This document shows, in pieces, positions 1-6,489 of a DNA stretch of 6,489 bases. The notes beneath the pieces are model-generated. The model worked only from the letters and a program-made list of their open reading frames with translations, made no database searches and was not told the origin of the DNA. How positions within the stretch are numbered: the stretch's first letter is position 1; every line of letters starts with the position of its first letter. The translations under genes and the position numbers were made by a program. Source of the DNA: an uncultured bacterium (lineage in GTDB: Bacteria > Gemmatimonadota > Gemmatimonadetes > Palauibacterales > KS3-K002); NCBI GenBank assembly GCA_947581845.1, contig CANPVY010000036.1:1-6489 (forward strand), in the 5' to 3' direction.

Positions 1-1751
<1,751 letters not shown>

Positions 1752-1842
1752 CTTCTTAAAGATGCAGCAAACACTGCACCGGCTACAGCGTGGGCCACGC
1801 TCCACGCCGCTCACCCGACTCGAATTCCGGCATCACCAACAG
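1752..1842 (+). other. 23S-5S internal transcribed spacer with two hairpins
   Basis: About 90 bases separate the 23S 3' end from the 5S 5' end. No tRNA is present. Two short inverted repeats lie in tandem: TGCAG/CTGCA (1763-1767 with 1774-1778, six-base loop) and AGCGT/ACGCT around GGGCC (1787-1801, a near-perfect palindrome). Such stems may help RNase processing of the precursor, but that role is inferred. Confidence 0.75.
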
Positions 1843-1962
1843 TGTCCGGTGGCCATAGCGAGGGGGAAACACCCGATCCCATCCCGAACTCGGCAGTTAA
1901 GCCCCTCAGCGCCGATGGTACTGCGGGCGCGAGCTCGTGGGAGAGTAGGTCGCCGCCGGCCG
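1843..1962 (+). rRNA. rrf: 5S ribosomal RNA
   Basis: The core 5S landmarks are present: GGCCATAGCG after the 5' strand, CACCCGATCCCATCCCGAACTC in the loop B/C region, AGCGCCGATGGTACTG in the middle, and GGGAGAGTAGGTCGCCGCCGG at the 3' side. Aligning GGCC to E. coli positions 9-12 gives a 120-base gene, the usual length. The terminal helix pairs CCGGTGG (1846-1852) with CCGCCGG (1953-1959), with one G-U pair, then continues outward through a T-C mismatch (1845/1960) to G1844-C1961. Ends may be off by one or two bases. It is co-oriented with 23S and shares its transcript. Confidence 0.95.
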
Positions 1963-1973
1963 CTAGACGGGAC

Positions 1974-2006
1974 GACGCGCGCCTTTCGGGGGGCGCGTCC
2001 TTTTTT
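1974..2006 (+). terminator. Intrinsic terminator of the rRNA operon
   Basis: A GC-rich stem pairs GACGCGC (1974-1980) with GCGCGTC (1993-1999). It extends by two further C-G pairs (1982-1983 with 1991-1992) across a single bulged G1981. One C follows and then six T residues (2001-2006). It begins 12 bases after 5S, the expected position for the end of an rRNA transcript. Confidence 0.93.
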
Positions 2007-2114
2007 GCGCGGCTGGGGCGCTCGCCTGGCTGCCCAACCTGGGGAGTTCTTAAACGCTGGCAGTGGACAGAAAACGCTATTAGACTTCAGATAACAGACA
2101 GGCGGAGGTTCGGT
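2007..2114 (+). promoter_or_regulatory. Intergenic region; weak candidate promoter
   Basis: The gap between the rRNA terminator and the next gene must hold the promoter of the downstream genes unless there is read-through. The best guess is TGGACA (2064-2069, five of six to the -35 consensus) followed after 17 bases by TCAGAT (2087-2092, only three of six to the -10 consensus). No operator-like palindrome stands out. The promoter call is weak. Confidence 0.25.
2104..2108 (+). promoter_or_regulatory. Shine-Dalgarno GGAGG for the 54-aa zinc-ribbon gene
   Basis: GGAGG lies six bases before the ATG at 2115. This decides the start: the reading frame is open upstream into the 5S region with earlier ATGs, but only this ATG has a well-placed ribosome binding site, and the encoded product then begins exactly where the Trm112/UPF0434 family begins. 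Confidence 0.85.
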
Positions 2115-2279
2115 ATGCTGGATGATGCGCTGCTCGAGGTCCTGGTCTGTCCGAAGTGCCGCGGCGAGCTTGAGTATCGGCCCGAGGAGTCGGCCCTCTT
2201 GTGCCACGCCTGCCGGCTGCGGTACAATATTGAGGACGATATACCGGTAATGTTGATCGATGAGGCGGAGCCTTTCTAA
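2115..2279 (+). CDS. Trm112-like / UPF0434 (YcaR-type) zinc-ribbon protein
   Basis: A complete 54-residue protein, the usual size of bacterial Trm112/UPF0434 proteins. It begins with LLEVLVCPKC and has two Cys pairs, CPKC at residues 12-15 and CHAC at 30-33, which form a zinc-ribbon knuckle. The closing segment (YNIEDDIPVMLIDEAEPF) matches the family's typical 'I.dgIPvml.dEa' ending. Eukaryotic and archaeal Trm112 bind and activate methyltransferases acting on tRNA, rRNA and release factors. The role of the short bacterial members is poorly defined, so a methyltransferase-partner role here is inference. The gene follows the rRNA operon and its last 20 bases overlap the start of the barrel-protein gene, suggesting co-transcription and possibly translational coupling. 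All four Cys are retained, so nothing looks degenerate. Confidence 0.9.
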   Translation: MLDDALLEVLVCPKCRGELEYRPEESALLCHACRLRYNIEDDIPVMLIDEAEPF

Positions 2280-3279
2280 TCCGGCTGTCCTGGCCATCCT
2301 GTTGGGCCTGGTCGGCAGACCGGTGGTCGCCGGGGCGCAGGAGGATTTCTTGCCGCACGGGCCGATGCGGTCTGGCGACGGCACGGCATCGGAGGGTGCA
2401 GAGTTCCTGCTTCTGCCCGTAGGCGCCAAGTCGGTTGGCATGGGTGGGGCCGTGGCCGGGCTGCGAGGTGACGGCGAGCTGGTGCTGTGGAACCCAGCGG
2501 GAGTGGCGCACCTGGACAAGCGTCGCTTACTGGTCAATCACAGCGAGGGGGCTTTCGATACGCGCAGCCAGGTGCTGGCGCTGCTCTGGCCGACGAAGTC
2601 GTTCGGCACTCTTGGAGTCACCTACTACTTGGTCGACTACGGGGAGCTGACGAGCACCGACCCGTACGGTTCCGAGCAGGGCACGATCAACTTCCGCAAC
2701 CAGGAATTCCTGCTCAGCTTTGCCACGCATGTGTTTGGGCCTCTGGAGGCGGGGATCAACTACAAGCTGATCCAGCTGATCTTCCGTTGTGATGGTTTGT
2801 GTGCCGACCAGCAGTCGTTCACCCGCACGACTCATGCGGTAGACCTGGGGCTGATCTACGATCGCGTGGCCGGCTTGCCACTGTCGGTGGGTGGTTCGGT
2901 CCGGCACTTGGGATTCGCCTTGCAGGGTGCGGACGAGGATGATCAGCTACCCACGCGTGTGCGTGTCGGGGTCGCCTACGATGCGCTGTCGGCCCTACTT
3001 AGCGATTCGACCTTCGCGCTGGCGATCGCGCTTGACCTCGAGGATCAGTGGCGTGACCTGGGCGCGCCAGACTTAATGGTGGGTTCGGAGTTGGGTGTGG
3101 CGGAGCGGTTCTTCCTGCGAGCCGGTTACGCCTTTCTGGACGCAGGCTTGGGTGGGCCATCTCTGGGGCTCGGGCTCACGTACGACTGGTTCTACGTCGA
3201 CCTCAGCCGTGGCTTCGATGATATCAGTGCAGCGACGGGAGAGGAGGCCATGCAGGTGAGCTTCGGCGTGATGTTCTAG
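2260..3279 (+). CDS. PorV/PorQ-family (UPF0164) outer-membrane beta-barrel protein
   Basis: A 339-residue protein with a clear signal peptide: basic MRR, hydrophobic stretch AVLAILLGLVG (9-19), and an AGA-Q cleavage motif after residue 26. The mature part opens with the family signature: FLLLPVGAKSVGMGGA (49-64) followed by LWNPAG (76-81). Alternating-residue strands follow to the end, which is VSFGVMF with a terminal Phe, the usual signal for insertion by the BAM machinery. PorV and relatives are FadL-like barrels. In Bacteroidota, PorV serves the type IX secretion system, but many family members occur without it and no T9SS gene is seen here, so the specific role is unknown. Two Cys (177 and 181) sit in a loop (FRCDGLC) and could form a disulfide. 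The ATG at 2260 lacks a good Shine-Dalgarno sequence and overlaps the upstream gene, which fits translational coupling. Confidence 0.87.
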   Translation: MRRSLSNPAVLAILLGLVGRPVVAGAQEDFLPHGPMRSGDGTASEGAEFLLLPVGAKSVGMGGAVAGLRGDGELVLWNPAGVAHLDKRRLLVNHSEGAFDTRSQVLALLWPTKSFGTLGVTYYLVDYGELTSTDPYGSEQGTINFRNQEFLLSFATHVFGPLEAGINYKLIQLIFRCDGLCADQQSFTRTTHAVDLGLIYDRVAGLPLSVGGSVRHLGFALQGADEDDQLPTRVRVGVAYDALSALLSDSTFALAIALDLEDQWRDLGAPDLMVGSELGVAERFFLRAGYAFLDAGLGGPSLGLGLTYDWFYVDLSRGFDDISAATGEEAMQVSFGVMF

Positions 3280-3309
3280 AGGTTCGGCAGGACCGGAGTC
3301 TCGCAAGCA

Positions 3310-3333
3310 GCCTTCCTCAGGAAGGCGTTTTTT
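3310..3333 (+). terminator. Intrinsic-terminator-like hairpin abutting the rnr start codon
   Basis: GCCTTCC (3310-3316) pairs perfectly with GGAAGGC (3320-3326) around a TCA loop. One G and six T (3328-3333) follow, and the next base is the A of the rnr ATG. By form this is an intrinsic terminator for the barrel-protein transcript, 31 bases past its stop codon. By position it is also the leader of rnr. It could act as a terminator, as an attenuator of rnr, or as a hairpin hiding the rnr ribosome binding site. Confidence 0.8.
3319..3325 (+). promoter_or_regulatory. Shine-Dalgarno AGGAAGG of rnr, inside the hairpin
   Basis: AGGAAGG ends eight bases before the rnr ATG, a normal spacing, and is the only purine-rich site in range. 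Its six bases GGAAGG all belong to the 3' arm of the terminator-like stem, so folding of the hairpin would block ribosome binding. The T-run is the spacer between this site and the start codon. Confidence 0.7.
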
Positions 3334-5448
3334 ATGCTCGACAAGCATGCGGTTCTCGGCTATCTGCGCGAACGCGCTGAGCGCCCCGTGCGGCTCAAGG
3401 AGTTGGCGCAGGCGCTGGGGGCGGAGGCTGAGGAATACCGGCAGCTCAAGCGTCTGCTCCGTGAACTTGAAGAGAGGGGCGAGATCTACCGTGTACGCGG
3501 CAGACGCTATGCGCTGCCCTCTCGCATCAATCTGATCGTCGGCCGCCTTCAGGTTACACATGCAGGTGCCGGCTTCGTCATTCCCGACATGGGAGACGGG
3601 GACGTCTTCATTCCAGCCTCTCAACTGGGCAACGCGTACGACGGCGATCGTGTGGTGGCGCGAATCGAGCGCCAGCGGCGTGGTAGGAATCGTGAGGGGA
3701 CGGTGGTTAGAGTCCTGGAGCGTGCGCGCCACCAGGTTGTCGGCGTGTTTCAGCGATCCGGGCGTTACGGGTTGCTGGTTCCGAGCCACGGCACTCTGCA
3801 CCGAGACGTGTTCGTGCCTGGGGGCAGCGAGCGGGGCGCCGCGGACGGCGAGCTGGTGGTGGCGCGCATCGTCGACTGGGGTAGCGAGCATCACGACCCC
3901 ATCGGCGAAGTCGTGGAAGTCCTGGGTCGGCCGGGTGAGCCTGGCGTCGACGTCCTGGCCATCATTCACAACCATGAGCTTCCGACAGAGTTCCCATCCG
4001 ACGTCACCAGCGAAGCCGATGCCTTGGCCCACGCGGCCTCGATCGAGACGACTGTGGCCGGGCGGCTGGACCTCCGCGAGTTGCTGAGTTTCAGCATCGA
4101 CCCGGTTGACGCCAAGGATCATGACGATGCCATCTCGATTGAGCAGCTAGCGCACGGGCGCTGGCGGGTGGGTGTTCATATCGCCGACGTCTCCCACTTC
4201 GTGCAGGACGGTTCGGCTATCGACCGGGAGGCGTTTCAGCGGGGCACCAGCGTGTATCTCGTGGACCGTGTGCTGCCGATGCTGCCTGACGTGCTCTCAG
4301 GCGAGCTCTGCTCGCTGAAGGCGGGCCAGGATCGGCTGACACTGTCGGCGATTCTGGAGCTGGACGCCTCGGGCGCAACCGGGCCGCTGCAACTTGCCAG
4401 CAGTGTGATTCGTAGCCGCTATGCGTTGAGCTATGAATCGGCGCAGCAGATCATAGATGGGACGCGATCGGCCGAGCGGGACTTGTGTGCGGCGCTGAAG
4501 AGCTTGCGAGACTTGGCGAAACAACTGCGCAGGCGGCGTCGAGCGCGAGGCGGTCTCGATTTCGATCTGCCGGAGGTGCGTGTCATCGTGAACGCGGCGG
4601 GTGAGCCGACCCACGTGCAGCAGTTGCTGCGGCTGGACACACATCAACTGATCGAAGAATTCATGATAGCCGTGAACGAGGCGGTTGCCCGGCAGGCCGC
4701 GCGAGAGGAACTTCCCTTCATCTATCGAGTGCACGAGGCGCCTGACCCCGACCGACTCGAGCGGTTGCGCGAGTTCCTCAGCGGCCTTGGCCTCGATCTG
4801 CCGAAGAACGCGCACAACTCGCCGCGTGCGCTGCAGCGACTGCTGGGCGCCGTGGAAGGGCAGCCGGAGGAGGCCGTAGTCTCCAGGCTCGTGTTGCGCA
4901 GCATGAAGCAAGCTCGCTACAGCGCTGCCCGTAGCGGGCACTTCGGTCTGGCATCGCAGGCGTACACCCATTTCACGTCACCGATACGGCGCTATCCCGA
5001 TTTAGTAGTCCACCGGATTGTTCGGGCGGCGTTCTTCGAACAGCGTCCGGTTCCAGAAGCGCTGCGCGAGCAGTTGCACGCAGCGGCCGCTCGTGCCTCG
5101 TTGCGCGAGCGCGAGGCGATGGAGGCCGAGCGGGACTCGGTGGAGCTCAAGAAACTGGAATTCATGGAGCGCCAGTTGGGCGACGAATTCAGCGGCACTG
5201 TCAGCGGAGTGGCATCCTACGGACTGTTCGTTCTACTGGATAACGTGCTGGCAGAGGGGCTGGTCCACGTAAGCGAGCTGGAAGACGACTACTACCACTA
5301 CCTGGAGGATGAGCACGCGCTGGTGGGGGAGGCCCGCCGCCGCCGGATACGCCTCGGCGACCGGGTCAGCGTGCAGATCGTTGCCGTGGATCGGGAAGCA
5401 CGTAAGCTGGATTTGAGGTTGATTGAGAGGGCGCAACTGTCAAATTGA
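3334..5448 (+). CDS. rnr: Ribonuclease R (RNase II/RNB family 3'-5' exoribonuclease)
   Basis: A complete 704-residue cytoplasmic enzyme that degrades RNA processively from the 3' end and, in the family, can unwind structured RNA during rRNA, tmRNA-tagged mRNA and general RNA decay. Domain order is standard: N-terminal winged helix (about 1-62), two cold-shock domains (about 65-112 and 133-182), RNB catalytic domain (about 245-570) and S1 domain (about 616-697). The metal-binding aspartates are intact in SIDPVDAKDHDDAI: D256, D262, D264 and D265 match E. coli D272, D278, D280 and D281. HFTSPIRRYPDL (546-557) is the second family signature. The winged helix and double cold-shock start argue for RNase R rather than RNase II. 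It is shorter than the 813-residue E. coli enzyme and ends just after S1, lacking the Lys-rich tail. The ATG is chosen because the winged helix begins right there; its ribosome binding site is in a hairpin. Confidence 0.96.
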   Translation: MLDKHAVLGYLRERAERPVRLKELAQALGAEAEEYRQLKRLLRELEERGEIYRVRGRRYALPSRINLIVGRLQVTHAGAGFVIPDMGDGDVFIPASQLGNAYDGDRVVARIERQRRGRNREGTVVRVLERARHQVVGVFQRSGRYGLLVPSHGTLHRDVFVPGGSERGAADGELVVARIVDWGSEHHDPIGEVVEVLGRPGEPGVDVLAIIHNHELPTEFPSDVTSEADALAHAASIETTVAGRLDLRELLSFSIDPVDAKDHDDAISIEQLAHGRWRVGVHIADVSHFVQDGSAIDREAFQRGTSVYLVDRVLPMLPDVLSGELCSLKAGQDRLTLSAILELDASGATGPLQLASSVIRSRYALSYESAQQIIDGTRSAERDLCAALKSLRDLAKQLRRRRRARGGLDFDLPEVRVIVNAAGEPTHVQQLLRLDTHQLIEEFMIAVNEAVARQAAREELPFIYRVHEAPDPDRLERLREFLSGLGLDLPKNAHNSPRALQRLLGAVEGQPEEAVVSRLVLRSMKQARYSAARSGHFGLASQAYTHFTSPIRRYPDLVVHRIVRAAFFEQRPVPEALREQLHAAAARASLREREAMEAERDSVELKKLEFMERQLGDEFSGTVSGVASYGLFVLLDNVLAEGLVHVSELEDDYYHYLEDEHALVGEARRRRIRLGDRVSVQIVAVDREARKLDLRLIERAQLSN

Positions 5449-5473
5449 CGGCGTGATAGCCGTGGTATAAGAT
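5445..5473 (+). promoter_or_regulatory. Sigma70-like promoter overlapping the rnr stop codon
   Basis: TTGACG (5445-5450, five of six to consensus) and TAAGAT (5468-5473, four of six, with the key first T, second A and last T kept) are separated by exactly 17 bases. An alternative -10, TATAAG at 5466-5471, is closer to consensus but leaves a 15-base spacer. The -35 box contains the rnr TGA. Predicted transcription start is near 5480, giving the GGDEF-type gene its own promoter. Confidence 0.55.
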
Positions 5474-5479
5474 TAGCAG

Positions 5480-5513
5480 GTTTGTGGGAGGGTACCACCA
5501 AGCGACGGTGCGG
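5480..5513 (+). other. Short leader of the GGDEF-type gene
   Basis: This ~34-base leader contains GGGAGGG (5486-5492), a strong Shine-Dalgarno-like run, but it lies 21 bases before the ATG at 5514 and 15 before an in-frame GTG at 5508. GTGG (5484-5487) and CCAC (5495-5498) could pair around it. The frame is open back to a stop at 5457, so an in-frame GTG at 5484 is another possible start, but the purine run lies after it. The start remains unsettled. Confidence 0.4.
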
Positions 5514-6489
5514 ATGCCACAACCACCGGTCATCGTATTCTACTCTTCTGCCAACTCCCAGCCGCCACAGGCCTTGTCAAACCATGTGGCGGCGGGGGAG
5601 TCGCGGCTTGTCAGAGCGTCGGCCGCTGGAGAGGTCGTGGCGCTGGTGAACCGTGGCCACCCGTCTCTGGTCGTGTTGGACGGAGACGGTGAGATCGCGG
5701 AGGTTTGCGATCTCATCCGGACGCTGAGGTCTGACCCTTTCAGCGCGATCGTCCCGGTGATCGTCTGGTCGAAGGAAGCCGGGAACGACGTCATCGACCG
5801 TATCCTCGAGGCGGGAGCCGACGATTTCCTTAAGCGCAGCATGGATGAGCGCGAGAAGTTGCTGCGGCTCAGCACAGTGGTGCGCCGTGCGGAGCGGGAT
5901 GTGGGCGTCCATCCTACCACCCGTTTGCCAGGGACAGCGATGATCGAGCGCGACATCGCGGCGCGGCTCGCGGCCAGCGAGGACTTCGCCGTGTGCTACG
6001 CGGATATCGACAACTTCAAGGAGTTCAATGACCGATACGGGTACACGCACGGGGATCGCGTGATCCTGCTGGTCTCGAAGATACTGCGTGATGTGGTGAA
6101 GGCCTTCGCACCTAGCGGATTCATAGGGCATATAGGCGGCGATGACTTCATCTTCAATGTGGGGCTGGATATCTTTGAGGCGTGTTGTCGAGAGATCATC
6201 TCGATTTTTGACACTTTGATACCGTTCCAGTACTCAGAGGAGGATAGGAAAGCCGGCTTCTTCTGGGGCAAGGATCGCCGAGGCCAGTTGCACCGCATTC
6301 CGTTGATGACCTTGTCGATCGGGGTCGTCACCAATCGGCAGCGGAACTTCACACACACCGCACAGGTGGGTGAGCTGGCGACCGAGATGAAGGCCTATGC
6401 GAAAACGAAGCAAGGCTCCATCTTCGTGGTCGATCGGCGGCACGGGCAACGCAACGCGCGACTCGAGAAGAGGCCCAGCGGAAGAACGC
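5514..6489 (+). CDS. Receiver-like plus GGDEF-type (GGDDF) diguanylate cyclase, 3' end outside window
   Basis: At least 325 residues are encoded and the frame is still open at the window edge. Residues ~1-120 resemble a response-regulator receiver: LVVLD (52-56) offers a phospho-acceptor Asp56, PVIVWS (81-86) the Ser/Thr strand, and AGADDFLK (100-107) the conserved Lys. The first strand is VIVFYSSANS and lacks the usual acidic pair. Residues ~132-310 form a GGDEF domain, which in the family makes cyclic di-GMP from two GTP. YADIDNFKEFND (162-173) supplies D164, K169 and N172, D181 follows, and the signature is GGDDF (208-212), with Asp in place of the usual Glu. The RxxD inhibitory site before the signature is absent (APSG at 199-202). 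No transmembrane segment is seen, so it is probably cytoplasmic. The ATG at 5514 is chosen because the first strand starts just after it; GTG 5508 is possible. Its activity is probable, not certain. Confidence 0.85.
   Translation, partial: MPQPPVIVFYSSANSQPPQALSNHVAAGESRLVRASAAGEVVALVNRGHPSLVVLDGDGEIAEVCDLIRTLRSDPFSAIVPVIVWSKEAGNDVIDRILEAGADDFLKRSMDEREKLLRLSTVVRRAERDVGVHPTTRLPGTAMIERDIAARLAASEDFAVCYADIDNFKEFNDRYGYTHGDRVILLVSKILRDVVKAFAPSGFIGHIGGDDFIFNVGLDIFEACCREIISIFDTLIPFQYSEEDRKAGFFWGKDRRGQLHRIPLMTLSIGVVTNRQRNFTHTAQVGELATEMKAYAKTKQGSIFVVDRRHGQRNARLEKRPSGRT

Noticed and set aside
1752..1842. A tRNA or remnant in the 23S-5S spacer.
   Set aside because: No acceptor, anticodon or T-arm consensus is present; only two short unrelated hairpins.
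2260..3279. The PorV-type protein as part of a type IX secretion system.
   Set aside because: No other T9SS gene is in the window, and the family is common in organisms without that system.
3073..4122. A 349-residue minus-strand open frame opposite the end of the barrel gene and the start of rnr.
   Set aside because: It lies antisense to two clear genes and crosses the hairpin and intergenic region. It has no recognisable motif, and long antisense frames are expected in GC-rich coding DNA.
4297..4971. A 224-residue minus-strand open frame opposite rnr.
   Set aside because: It is the complement of the RNB catalytic domain, with a Gln/Arg/Leu-rich composition and no motif.
5540..6449. Overlapping minus-strand frames (up to 184 residues) opposite the GGDEF-type gene.
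   Set aside because: The + strand frame here shows receiver and GGDEF motifs throughout, so the minus frames are shadows.

Overview
The window reads left to right on the + strand and looks like chromosomal DNA of a GC-rich Gram-negative (diderm) bacterium. The outer-membrane PorV/PorQ-type barrel protein with a signal peptide and a C-terminal Phe indicates an outer membrane. Barrels of this family occur in Bacteroidota/FCB lineages, Gemmatimonadota, Deltaproteobacteria-like groups and several uncultivated phyla. I cannot place the organism more precisely by eye.

Layout. (1) 1-1751 is the 3' ~60% of a 23S rRNA gene; its 5' part lies outside the window. (2) 1752-1842 is a short 23S-5S spacer with two small hairpins and no tRNA. 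(3) 1843-1962 is 5S rRNA, followed by a strong intrinsic terminator at 1974-2006 that ends the rRNA operon. (4) After a ~108-base gap come four protein genes on the same strand: a 54-residue Trm112/UPF0434-type zinc-ribbon protein (2115-2279), a PorV/PorQ-family outer-membrane protein (2260-3279, overlapping the previous gene by 20 bases), RNase R (rnr, 3334-5448), and a receiver-like plus GGDEF-type signalling protein (5514 to beyond the window end).

How they may work together. rRNA, a Trm112-like protein (the eukaryotic and archaeal members activate methyltransferases of the translation apparatus) and RNase R (rRNA/mRNA quality control) give the left two-thirds a translation/RNA flavour. 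The barrel protein and the GGDEF protein have no obvious link to it, so I read the order as ordinary neighbourhood rather than a dedicated system.

The most striking detail is the rnr start. A 7-bp, tri-loop hairpin followed by six T residues (a textbook intrinsic terminator) runs directly into the rnr ATG, and the only good Shine-Dalgarno sequence for rnr is the 3' arm of that hairpin. Other points worth a look are the A2057/U2611 (E. coli numbering) pair in the 23S peptide-exit region, the GGDDF active site without an inhibitory RxxD site, and a good sigma70-like promoter whose -35 box contains the rnr stop codon. I found no CRISPR array, mobile element, tRNA or clearly new multi-gene system.
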